Origin: Saccharomycopsis fibuligera x Saccharomycopsis cf. fibuligera
Lineage: Eukaryota; Ascomycota; Saccharomycetes; Ascoideales; Saccharomycopsidaceae
DNA length: 64,000 nt
Reading direction: 5' to 3'
Assembly: GCA_001936135.1 (NCBI GenBank)
Contig: CP012819.1
Coordinates: 186,001 to 250,000 of the forward strand
In this document: piece by piece, positions 18,844 through 28,554 of the stretch
Layout: each line of letters starts with the position of its first letter
Numbering within the stretch: the stretch's first letter is position 1
The notes under the pieces: generated by a model
The model's database searches: none
The model's input: only the letters and a program-made list of their open reading frames with translations
Told to the model about the DNA's origin: nothing
Program-made: the position numbers and the translations under genes

Positions 18844-19824
18844 ATGGCAGGTGGTGACAATTTATGGCCCTATTCGCCAAACTTGGGAGGAAACATATAC
18901 TTCATAGTTGAATTTCTGATCTTATTTTTCATTGAATTAACCCAAGTGTTATATACCAAACGGAAAAACAAACTCAGAGTGAAAGAGCCAAATGCAACTA
19001 TAACAAAACAGAAGTCCAAAAGATTTATCAACCAGCAAATTCCATTATTGATTGGTATTGCTCTTGAACCTATTGGTTATGGGTTAAGAGTCGATGCCCG
19101 TTCCGCAAGAACTTCAGTCACAATATACGCTCTTCAGACTCTTTGCATATTGTTAGCACCAATTTTTATGGCAGCCACCATGTATATGATTTTGGGACAA
19201 ATCATGGTTGTTTTGCATTCAGAAAAATGGAGTTTAATCAAAGTAAAATATTTGACCAAGATATTTGTTGCTAGTGATATTGTTTCGTTCGTGCTTCAAG
19301 CTGCTGGTGGAAGTTTAATGACAGTTGAGAGCGCCAAAGATTTCGGGAAATGGTTAGCAGTGGCTGGGTTGATTGTTCAGTTAGTTTTCTTTTTTGGTTT
19401 CATTTCCCTTAGTTTCCATTTCTGGTATAAGATTTATACCATGCATTTATCGTCATCAGCATCTCCATCATCATCAACTCCATTAGTATCCTACTCAGCA
19501 CCATTAACCTCTCCAGAAAAGGATTCTGACCATAAAAGAAGAGTTTTGTTATCTAATAATTTACCAGAATGGGGAAATTGGAAGCACGCTTTAGTATGCT
19601 TACAATTTGCTTGTATCATGGTGTTTATACGGTCAGTATACAGAACCATCGAATTTTCTGAAGGATTTAATGGACCTATCCAGTCTCTGGAATCTAAATT
19701 CTTTGTTCTTGATTCAACTATGATCACGGTGGCAACTTTTGCTTTACTTTCTGTTAATTATTCCCGGTTTTTCCATAAATTGGCTCAGTATCACAGCAGT
19801 ACACTTAATGAAGTCTTGGTTTGA
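18844..19824 (+). CDS. RTA1-family lipid-translocating exporter-like protein 2
   Basis: A 326-residue seven-TM RTA1-family protein, paralogous to the gene at 12427. Shared blocks are LWPYSPNLGGNIYF at the start, SKRFINQQIPLLIG, AATMYMILGQIM, VKYLTKIFVASDIVSFVLQ, VYRTIEFSEGFNGP and the C-terminal VNYSRFFHKL. It differs by an insertion of about 20 residues rich in Ser and Pro (near residues 205-230) in the loop before the conserved LLSNNLPEWGNW, and by a longer basic loop after helix 1. One CTG codon (EF-CTG-ILFF in helix 1, around 18916) would place serine in that helix under CUG-Ser decoding. The ATG is 70 nt downstream of a TATA box. Membrane location is certain; the substrate is not known. 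Confidence 0.93.
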   Translation: MAGGDNLWPYSPNLGGNIYFIVEFLILFFIELTQVLYTKRKNKLRVKEPNATITKQKSKRFINQQIPLLIGIALEPIGYGLRVDARSARTSVTIYALQTLCILLAPIFMAATMYMILGQIMVVLHSEKWSLIKVKYLTKIFVASDIVSFVLQAAGGSLMTVESAKDFGKWLAVAGLIVQLVFFFGFISLSFHFWYKIYTMHLSSSASPSSSTPLVSYSAPLTSPEKDSDHKRRVLLSNNLPEWGNWKHALVCLQFACIMVFIRSVYRTIEFSEGFNGPIQSLESKFFVLDSTMITVATFALLSVNYSRFFHKLAQYHSSTLNEVLV

Positions 19825-19981
19825 AGCGATTGGTCGCAATGAGAGTTGCAAGATGAAATATTCGAGTTAGCTTTGTGAAAAATTTTTGGCATTAGCAAAA
19901 TACTCAGTCAGAATATGAAAACCAAAAACTCGAATATTGTTGCAAAGATAAATGAATAAACACAGAATCACAGAAAAAGAT

Positions 19982-20101
19982 ATGGTTTTCAAACTACTGC
20001 GCCAAGGACAAGCCAAAGGCAAGGATGGGGTTTTCCAATTTAACTTCGACGCTTCAAACTATGGACCCAAGTCTAAAAAGAGGGTCTTGGTCAACAGCTG
20101 A
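19982..20101 (+). CDS. 39-codon ORF, doubtful
   Basis: ATG-started frame encoding MVFKLLRQGQAKGKDGVFQF and 19 further residues, polar and basic, about 160 nt downstream of RTA1-like gene 2. Its composition is protein-like, but it is short and matches no family I know. It could be a relic or chance. Confidence 0.15.
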   Translation: MVFKLLRQGQAKGKDGVFQFNFDASNYGPKSKKRVLVNS

Positions 20102-20267
20102 GCCAATTATGAAAACGGTTCTTTATTTTAAATAGTATTAACTTGTAGAGTGCATTCGCATATACAGACTTCCACTAGCAACTCTATTTTTGTCGGTGTT
20201 ATATATATAAATATATAGGTATCAACAGTATTTCATATGTAGTAGCCTCCCCATCATCAACCATCAT

Positions 20268-20271
<4 letters not shown>

Positions 20272-20303
<32 letters not shown>
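20272..20303. repeat. T32 homopolymer
   Basis: 32 uninterrupted T followed by GTTGTTGTTGTGG, between RTA1-like 2 and the decayed copy. Confidence 0.95.
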
Positions 20304-20304
<1 letters not shown>

Positions 20305-20500
20305 TTGTTGTTGTGGTTTTTACCCAAAAATAGAATATGCTTAGATTACACAATAAAGCCGTATATAATTATAGTACAGTAATGGCTGTTAGGTTAAATG
20401 AGATCTTGTGATCATTAAGTTTATCACTATATCCTTCTTTGTTGATTCAGGAATGTATGTCGTATCTAGCAATAAAAAATTGTCAACATTATCAAAACCA

Positions 20501-20548
20501 TCTGCAGCTGTTCTAATCTGCAGCTGTTCTAATCTGCAGCTGTTCTAA
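20501..20548. repeat. Three perfect 16-bp tandem repeats before the RTA1-like pseudogene
   Basis: Unit TCTGCAGCTGTTCTAA at 20501, 20517 and 20533, with a CAGCTG core. It ends 66 nt upstream of the old start codon of the decayed RTA1-family copy. Unit length and copy number equal those of the repeat before RTA1-like 1, but the sequence differs. Confidence 0.9.
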
Positions 20549-20614
20549 TCGCAGAATTGTAAAACAGCATTACTAGCCTATCTGCCTACCTACCACTATC
20601 ACAAATTCTTATTC

Positions 20615-21180
20615 ATGATGGCATTCTCTTGGGCAAATCAACTACAAAATTATCATAATGGCAGAATCTATTTGACCATACACGCCCAAACCGGGAGCAA
20701 ACCTTTATTTCTCTTCATATTCTTTTTTTTTGTTCATTATTGTTTTTTTTATATAATTCTAGCTAAACGAAAAGATAAACACAGTAGAAAAGATCAAGTC
20801 AAGAAGATATACTAATTAGCAAATTCCCTTTTTGATTGGTCTTGCTCTAGAGGCTATTGGGTATTGTTTAAGAATTTAAGCTCTTTCTCAAAAAAAAAAA
20901 AAAAATCAATTTTAGTAAATTCACGCCAAATCCTTTGTATATTACTAGCCCTAATTTTTGTTGCTGCTACCATGTAAATGCTGTTGGGTCAAATTATTTC
21001 AGTTTTACGGGTGACATCATTTCTTTTATTCTTCAGACTGGTGGTGGAGGCATGATGGTTATTGTTATTCTTCAAGATTTGGGTGAAATGTTAGCAATTG
21101 TTGGTTTAGTCATTCAATAGGCCTTCTTTTGCTTTGGTTTATTTGCACCAGTTTCCATTTCTGGTACAAAATCCGCACAA
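20615..21180 (+). pseudogene. Decayed RTA1-family gene (third copy)
   Basis: Pieces of an RTA1-family protein in order on the + strand, in several frames. A start region with a hydrophobic helix (20615-20815) ends in a stop. QIPFLIGLALEAIGY follows (from 20820) and stops after 20 codons. Next come QILCILLALIFVAATM, a stop, MLLGQIISVLR (about 20925-21011) and GDIISFILQTGGGGMM...MLAIVGLVIQ (21012-21117), then another stop. Weak remains of the next helix and the FHFWYK block reach about 21180. About 20 codons corresponding to SEKWSLIKVKYLTKIFVAS are deleted at 21011, and the C-terminal third is not found. Some segments (TGGGGMM) resemble copy 1, others (ALE.IGY.LR) copy 2. The gene is inactive as a full-length protein. 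Confidence 0.9.
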
Positions 21181-22240
21181 TTCTCCTGAGCTCTTTTGGC
21201 GTTACCGGGATCTTTACTCATAAATGCTACGTAGTCTTCATCAAATTTTTTAACTCAAATGCATGTTTTTCAGGACATTGATGCCAAATACCAAAGCGGC
21301 GATTCTATCAGATTTTTTTCCATTTGAGTCAATTTTTAGTTAAACCTGGAACCAAAGAAGCACTACATACTACTCAGAATCTTTATTTATTTTACATCAA
21401 CTGTAAGCCGTTTACTAATGTCTGCACTGCAGATTCAACCCCATAGAATATTCATCCTACAGCAATATATGCGTTGTTTCTGTTTCATAGTTTATGAAGA
21501 AATATCCAATATAAATTATTTTAAAGGCAAAAACGCAAAAAATATGTTAGAATATGTTTCTACAAATTGTGAACAACTGAATGCTAAAAATATCGAATTA
21601 CTAGCTCAGCTCATATGGAGGCGATTATGATTTCGGTTATATTATAAGTTCCTTATTCAACTCTCTTCGACTGAAAATATCCAACAGATGTTGGTGGTTG
21701 CAATTTGGCAGTCTCCGTGTGAACATATATGGCTGATGTTGGGAAGGTGTGCTGGTGATTATGAACTGACACTCTGTGATTGGCCGATGGTCTCGTCATG
21801 CGCGCCATGAAAAATAGAAATTAATGACTGAGTGAGGAAAAATTTTTACTTTTTTTTCCACTTTTTGTAATATACAGTAGTAGTAGTCCTTGTACGTCAC
21901 AATTTTATCAGCAATCACCAGACGTCTGGAACATTATTTGTTTTAGTCTTAATCTGTTGGAATCACTTTGCCATGGAGGTATAGTATTTGTTCCGCATGT
22001 GCAATATAACTCAATATAGCGTTAGCCGATAATCAACCGTTAACCATAGTAATCTATTCATACATATACCATTCTCAAGGCCCTTTTCTTCAATTTTGTC
22101 ATCCTTGCAGAAGCACACTGAACGGTTCAAATAATCTCGTGAAAGTTTTCTAAAAAATAAGTTACTGTTATCTAACTTTTCATAAGCAAAAATCTATTTC
22201 GATATAATATAATACATAATAGTGCAACACTGCCTAGAGC
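21181..22240. other. Intergenic upstream of ETF-QO
   Basis: AT-rich. Holds an imperfect palindrome CCAACAGATGTTGG near 21681-21694 and a TATAATATAATA stretch near 22203-22214, just upstream of the ETF-QO ATG. An open frame at 21418-21630 has no recognisable features. No RNA gene was seen. Confidence 0.5.
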
Positions 22241-24391
22241 ATGATCAGTCAGGTTGTCAATAATAAGCCACAGCTTTTTTGGAAGCAAAGCATAAGGCGA
22301 TTTCCTATCGCTAGAGGGTTAACGTCGTTAGCAAACCAGCATCATGTATATAACAAAACTACCAGTAATCATACTAGCAACAACAACAAAACTCATAGAA
22401 GACAGCAATGGAAACACATCCAATTGAGACGCTCTTTCCCATCTAGTAGGCTTTTCTCTTCGTGTGCCATACAACACAACTCAAACACATACAATAACCT
22501 TACAGAAGAAGAACAAGAGATCCTCAACGAGGAGCGTGCCGTTGATAAAGTCGATGTCTGCATAGTGGGTGGTGGTCCAGCTGGGCTTGCAACCGCCATA
22601 AAACTCAAACAACTCGACGAAGCCCATGGCGATGGTGATTTACGAGTAGTAGTGCTCGAGAAAGCTTCAGACATGGGTGCTCATATACTTTCTGGGGCAG
22701 TTATTGAACCAAGAGCACTTAGAGAATTGTTTCCCGAAAGCGAACATTATGACGAGAATGGTGAAGGTATTCCATTACCATCTGAACTCGTTACCAAGGT
22801 CACTAAAGATTCCATGAAATTTTTAATTGATGACTATGCATTGCCTATCCCAGAACCACCACAAATGATCAACGAGGGTAGGAACTACATTGTGTCTTTG
22901 AACCAAGTTGTCAAATATTTAGCTGAGGTTGCCGAATCATTGGGCGTGGAAATTTATCCAGGTATTGCAGTTTCAGAGATAATTTACGAAGAAGACGAAG
23001 AAGGTAACAATAATGCAGTTAAAGGTATAGCAACAAAGGACATGGGTATCTCCAAGACAGGTAAACCAAAGGACAGTTTTGAAAGAGGCATGGAATTCCA
23101 TGCGAAAGTTACCGTTTTTGGCGAAGGATGTCACGGTTCTCTTAGTAAGCAAATTATCAAGCAGTTTAATCTTCGCGAAGGTCGTGATAATCAAACATAT
23201 GGCATTGGTGTGAAAGAAGTTTGGGAAGTTAAACCAGAAAATTTCAAAAAAGGTTTAGTAGCGCACTCTATGGGTTATCCTTTGAATAACAGTGCTTACG
23301 GTGGTGGATTCATGTATCATTTTGGTGACGGTTTAGTGACGGTTGGCCTTGTAGTTGGTTTGGATTACGAAAATCCATGGATTTCACCATACCAAGAATT
23401 TCAGCTCATGAAACATCATCCATTTTATGCAGAAGTGCTTGAAGGCGGCAAATGTATTTCTTATGGTGCTAGAGCATTGAATGAAGGTGGATTACAATCT
23501 GTGCCTAAGTTGTATTTCCCTGGTGGTGTGCTTGTTGGCGCTTCTGCTGGTTTTATGAATGTGCCAAAGATCAAAGGTACCCATACTGCAATGAAAAGCG
23601 GTATGTTGGCCGCTGAGAATATTTATGAAGCAATCAAGGATCTTCCAAGAGCTGCTGAAGAAATGGAAGAGGACGAAGAATACGATGAAGCTGAAGAAGA
23701 AGAGCAAGAAGAAGAACAAGAACAAAAACCTTCGGTGTCTTTCCCACCACCAAAGATTGATCCAATAGTGTTAGAATCTTACGAAAAAGCAGTTAAAAAC
23801 TCTTGGATTTATGAGGAGTTGGACGAAGTGCGTAACATTAGACCATCATTTAATTCACCGTTTGGTCTCTACGGAGGTCTTGCATACTCTGGCCTCGAAG
23901 CGTTCATCCTTAGAGGCCGTACCAGTTACACTTTACACCATCACAAATCTGACGCATCATGTACTAAGCCAGCTTCACTTTATAATAAAATCGAGTATCC
24001 AAAACCAGATGGTAAGATTAGCTTTGATATTTTGACATCAGTTAGCAGAACTGGTACTTACCACGATGAGGACGAGCAATGCCATTTGAGAGTCAATCAA
24101 AATACTAAAGAAGATTTGCAAAAGCATACCGAAAAATCCTTCCCAGTGTACCAGGGTGTCGAGAATAGATTTTGTCCAGCTGGGGTGTACGAGTATGTTC
24201 CAGTAGAAGATGAAGCAGCCGGTACCGCGGGTGAGGAAGACAAGGCAGTCCAAAAGCGTCAAAAGGTTAAATTCCAGATCAATTCACAAAATTGTATTCA
24301 TTGTAAGACGTGTGATATTAAAGTACCAGACCAGGATATCAACTGGACTGTGCCTGAAGGTGGTGGTGGACCTAAATACTACATGACTTAG
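22241..24391 (+). CDS. CIR2: Electron transfer flavoprotein-ubiquinone oxidoreductase, mitochondrial
   Basis: A 716-residue homologue of ETFDH / yeast Cir2. It passes electrons from reduced electron transfer flavoprotein to ubiquinone at the inner mitochondrial membrane. Seen: a basic, Ser/Asn-rich presequence of about 85 residues; the FAD-binding GGGPAG motif at residues 110-115; HILSGAVIEPRAL; GEGCHGSL; and SAGFMNVPKIKGTHTAMKSG. The C-terminal 4Fe-4S region has CPAG and then NCIHCKTCDIK, giving four cysteines, and ends VPEGGGGPKYYM as in the family. Odd: a Glu-rich insertion (EEMEEDEEYDEAEEEE and onward, about residues 472-500) just before the C-terminal part, which makes it longer than the human enzyme. 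By eye no in-frame CTG codon occurs in the whole gene. Confidence 0.93.
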   Translation: MISQVVNNKPQLFWKQSIRRFPIARGLTSLANQHHVYNKTTSNHTSNNNKTHRRQQWKHIQLRRSFPSSRLFSSCAIQHNSNTYNNLTEEEQEILNEERAVDKVDVCIVGGGPAGLATAIKLKQLDEAHGDGDLRVVVLEKASDMGAHILSGAVIEPRALRELFPESEHYDENGEGIPLPSELVTKVTKDSMKFLIDDYALPIPEPPQMINEGRNYIVSLNQVVKYLAEVAESLGVEIYPGIAVSEIIYEEDEEGNNNAVKGIATKDMGISKTGKPKDSFERGMEFHAKVTVFGEGCHGSLSKQIIKQFNLREGRDNQTYGIGVKEVWEVKPENFKKGLVAHSMGYPLNNSAYGGGFMYHFGDGLVTVGLVVGLDYENPWISPYQEFQLMKHHPFYAEVLEGGKCISYGARALNEGGLQSVPKLYFPGGVLVGASAGFMNVPKIKGTHTAMKSGMLAAENIYEAIKDLPRAAEEMEEDEEYDEAEEEEQEEEQEQKPSVSFPPPKIDPIVLESYEKAVKNSWIYEELDEVRNIRPSFNSPFGLYGGLAYSGLEAFILRGRTSYTLHHHKSDASCTKPASLYNKIEYPKPDGKISFDILTSVSRTGTYHDEDEQCHLRVNQNTKEDLQKHTEKSFPVYQGVENRFCPAGVYEYVPVEDEAAGTAGEEDKAVQKRQKVKFQINSQNCIHCKTCDIKVPDQDINWTVPEGGGGPKYYMT

Positions 24392-27300
24392 GTTGGTAGT
24401 TAGAATTTGTTAATTGATTTAAGCTTTTTTTTTTTTTTTTTAAAAAAAATTAAACATATTTGAACATAGTTAAAAAAAGATGCATATTTTTGTTTGCTTG
24501 TTTTTGTATATTGCTTAGCCTTTGATTTTCAGTAAATCTTGGGCTATCTGTAGATAGTAGTCTTGGACATGCTACTCATTAATGGTACTTTAGTAATAGA
24601 TTGAAAAACAACCCAATTTTTGCTCGCTTCACGTTACTCAATTGTACGGGTATTATTTTTAGCATCTTTGTAAAGGGATTAGCAGTTGACTATGGCTATA
24701 AAAAAATGAAAATTTGCCATACAAAAGTGTTGACGAAAAGCCTTTCCCATTCAGGACAGCAATAGTTCGTACCTTACGATAATCTTGTTTGCTACCATAT
24801 CTGGCAAAAAATAATGTGTACATGTATGTTCTTGTGGTTGCGATTTGACACAGCTATCTGTCTGTCTGCCTGTTTTCATGACTGACTAATTACTGTTTAG
24901 TACACAAATGCTTAAGATCCAACGACAGTCTAGTCCACCAAGAGGAAGAGTGCTCTTTTTTGACCCGTTAGAATTACTATGTTCTATGATCATGAAAAAG
25001 CTCATGTGATGTTGGAGTAGATAGAATTCTTTATTTGTATCATTCCAGTAGGAAAGTATCTCACATTTTAATTCTTACGCTCTCGTTTTTTTTTCTCAGA
25101 CCTTCTTGCATGCAAGTACGCATAATACTTAACTGTGTTAATGTCACAGACCTCTCCATGGAACCGAATAACCGGAATAACGCTATTTTCACAGCTAACA
25201 GTTACAAAAATAGGTACTTTATCCTATTTCTTTAGTCTATATCCGTTTCCTTGAGCCAACTGTTACCATAGTGTGTATTATAGTGCAATTTGCACCAAGT
25301 CAGCCCGAGTGCTCGCCGTCGAAGCCGTTTTGCAGATGAGATTAAACATTTTTTTCCTTCGTTTTCGTTTTGGTGGATTTGTATTCAATTTTTGTCCGAG
25401 CACCATTTAACTGCCTTATATGGTAATACTTAAAGTTTTACGGGGTCCTACACCCGTACATGTTTACGAAGAGTTGGTGACAATAATATAAATACCCCAT
25501 ACTCTTCTGTTGTACTCTGATACTCTGAGCAGTCACAACTATCACCGTTCCATTAGTATATCTTTGTTACTGGCTTCGCGAAGCTTTCTAGGCCATGAGA
25601 ACTCTTTGAAGTCCTACAAGGCACGTGCATCATCACTTAATTGTGATTTACATACAGTAGCTGGCGCTTTCATATATCGATTTTGCCAGTAGAGCAAAAC
25701 AACATGGTTATAATTACCAAAAAGCCCAAGTAGTATCTACGCTTTGTAGTTATTGATTTTCTGCGCGTTTTTGTGCCTGAGGGAGTGTATACCTAATTGA
25801 GGTTTCGGGGAGCAACGGGCACACCAGCTGTTATTTACAATGGCTGTTGCTAGCTGTTCGTTGATAACGGTCGGCAGCACGCAACGCTTTTCCGTTGTTC
25901 GGTGTGCACACCGTAGACAATCAAAGAGTTGTGCCAACTTATATAGCATAAATATGCTAAAATATAACAAATAACATCAAGAATGCTTCAGCTGTATACT
26001 GTGAGAACAGTTTGGCCTCCATGCTCAGAATCTTGGGATAATAACAGAACATCTGTTCGTTCAAGTGAAAAATGTAAGACAGATTGATAGATAAAGTAGT
26101 AAGAAACTGACATCATCCGCGCAGCCGAGTTGGTATATAAGGGGGAGGCACCCAATCCCATCAAATCAAGTAATTTTTTTTTTTTTAACTTTAATTTAGC
26201 TGAAAAATTAGCTTATCCTGGAAAGGTGTATGTGCTTTGGGTTAAATGATTGCCAAAAAAAAAAAAAAATTTCGGTAACATAATGTATCTTTTGCTCATC
26301 AACATATTGGTACAGATCTTTAATTGCCACCACGTCGCCGCTCATCCTTTTGGGCAGGTGTCTGTTCGTGTTTGGTGGCTTTTTCCTGTAACCTGATGTA
26401 CAATGGTTACTGCTACTACTGCTACCGTCGCTGTTGCTGCCATGTTATGCTTCCAGACACACGGCATCTCAAGCAGTGGTGTCGCAAGTTAAATGCAACT
26501 CAGTGAAGAGTTTTTCTCTTCACTTTTACAAACTAGCGGAAACAGCAAAACACAGCATGAACGCCACACATGATCATCGACGGCCGCAGCTAAATGGAAA
26601 GCTTTCCACTTGCGGAAAGAACCATATAAGATATTTCTTTATATTGGATGGTTTCAAAAAATTTATTTATGCCGATCTCAACACACTTCTATTTTTAAAA
26701 GTTCAAATATGAGTACGAAATGCAAAACAGTTACTGCTAGCCACTTCTATTTAGCAGCACATTCAATCTGATTGCATTTCGACGATTTTCGCTATAAAAA
26801 CAGTATTCAAGGTTTGTCGAATCCTTGTTTGTCTTTGGTCTTCAAAAGTGGGGGGATAATCACTATTACAGTGCTTTATGTATCCACCCAGACATAACAA
26901 AACAAAACAAAACAAAAGAAGAGCCATTATCCAGAAGTTTTGTAAAAAAAAAAAGGCCTTTTCGGTTTAGTTTTACTACAATTTTATTTGAGTATCTATA
27001 TTCCCAAATGACTATCTCAACTAAATTCCTACTTCCATTTTTGAACGTAAGTCTGGTCTCAAAATCACTTATTTTTTTATATGTCTTTGATGTATTTATA
27101 TTTTCCATCTCAGACTTCTGTGTGGAAAATTGCACTTTTCATTTGCTACACAGAAGGCTATATTGCATACAGTAACAAAAATTGTAGTTTTTTCTTTGGT
27201 ACCGCGTTTTTTTCTATTGTAGTGCATTTCACTATGCATATTTTGAGACAATTTTCAACCGAGACATCGCCTTTATGGCCCACAGTCAGCCTCGAAACAA

Positions 27301-27915
27301 TCAAACCTATATGAGTTAATATCTGTTCTTGGAAAAGTAGCCATAAAACAGGTTATCAGTACTATCACTAACAGTGGCTTTGTTTCAACGTAGTGGGAAA
27401 AGGGGGTAAGACAAAAGCAAGAAAACACGATTGATGTTCCAATTTTGCAAAACTTTTTGTAAAAATAGAAGTCAATTCTCAAGCAATCGGCATTTCCTCA
27501 GGAAGCAAAATTTACTTACAAAAGCGGGTGAGCTTTAAGACTTTTCTGATGCTCGGAATTTTAAATCTTTGAGATTATTATCGTTTCCAGGTTCACTCTA
27601 TCTCTACGCTAAAAGATTTAGTTGGCCTTGGGTCTATCTAATGCTGGTAAACTACATGGTTTTTGCAAATTGCAGCACTTGTTAAGCCACTGTTGTCTGG
27701 CATAATTGATTTTTCTCTTCTACTTTTTCCATTTTATTGCATTTGCAAAAAGTAAGTCAGATTGTACAAGTCAAATGCCAAACGCATGCCTCGTACGGTA
27801 ATGACGCTCTGCGTGAATAAACTTTCGTAGTAGAAACAACAGCATATTATGTAAAACATTTTAGAAACGGGCGATTTTGTCTCTGACACGCAATGTGTTA
27901 GTCAAGACAGTTTCC
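24392..27915. other. Gene-poor stretch, 3.5 kb
   Basis: No supportable CDS. It contains a T17 run at 24425-24441, then AT-rich DNA. Two TATA elements have no gene behind them: TATAAATA near 25488 and TATATAAG at 26134-26141. Short frames (such as 25737-25970 on -, 26825-27175 on +) are low-complexity or unremarkable. Part of this may be a long upstream control region for the adhesin-like gene at 28555, or eroded sequence. Confidence 0.5.
26134..26141 (+). promoter_or_regulatory. Orphan TATA element
   Basis: TATATAAG followed by GGGGGAGGCACCC, in core-promoter-like context, but no coding frame of note starts downstream for more than 2 kb. It may drive a non-coding RNA or be left from a lost gene. 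Confidence 0.3.
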
Positions 27916-28141
27916 TCAACAATAAATCAAGGCGTTCTTAGCAGCAGACCCAGCGTGTTGACCAACCATTCCTCGATAATACCAATCAAATGCATGCACC
28001 ACTGAGACATCTGTGTCACGGATAATAATTTTGCCCTTTCCAGCCTGATCTGTGAAAGCATTTTTTATCCGTTTTTTCAAAACCTCTTGATTGACCAGAA
28101 TCGCGTGAAGACAAAACAGTCAAAACTAAAGCCGCCAACAT
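27916..28141 (-). pseudogene. Decayed small secreted-protein-like ORF
   Basis: On the - strand, 27916-28119 is open for 67 codons and ends in TGA. It encodes a protein-like sequence including KKRIKNAFTDQAGKGKIIIR and VHAFDWYYRGMVGQHAG, but has no ATG in this frame. An ATG at 28141 in the frame one nucleotide off encodes a hydrophobic start, MLAALVLTVLSS, resembling a signal peptide. The two pieces together suggest a short secreted or organellar protein broken by a single frameshift, or the last exon of something larger. I recognise no family. It may also be chance, but its composition differs clearly from the AT-rich surroundings. Confidence 0.35.
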
Positions 28142-28453
28142 ACAAGTAAAAATTTCTTTGTTCACCACGGTTCATATTGACCGCAGTATTTTTGTGTACT
28201 TTTGCTTTACCATTTTCATAGGCGTTGACAAACGAAGCCTTTTTGTCTTTATCTTGTTTTTGTTGTCGTTCCCGCTATATGCATGTCGCTTAATGCGCGT
28301 ATGCAGAGACAAGCGTCCACATGCAGCTACGATCGCTGCCCAAATCGCGTCGTCAAGCCAATTAATACTCAGTCTTTAACCAACATCAACGGAGACCATA
28401 TAGTAGTAATGGATAGAGCAGGTCCATAGTCGCAGTTGCGCTCTGTAGCGAAA

Positions 28454-28463
28454 TATATATAAG
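28454..28463 (+). promoter_or_regulatory. TATA box of the adhesin-like gene
   Basis: TATATATAAG about 92-101 nt upstream of the ATG at 28555, followed by a T-rich leader. Confidence 0.65.
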
Positions 28464-28554
28464 CGAGAACAATCTCATTAGATATCTTATTGTTTTTACC
28501 TTTTTTTTCTTTTTCAGTTGCACCAAGCATAAGCCATCCACTTTCTTTAATACC

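Larger units (their letters stand above)
19825..20614. other. Intergenic before the RTA1-like pseudogene
   Basis: Holds the RTA1-like 2 3' region, a TA-rich stretch near 20202, a T32 run at 20272-20303 and the 16-bp triple repeat at 20501-20548. Confidence 0.5.

Noticed and set aside
21681-21694. CCAACA-GA-TGTTGG, resembling abutting LTR ends
   Set aside because: No second terminal TGTTGG/CAACA at LTR distance, no primer-binding site and no target duplication; more likely a chance palindrome or a binding site.
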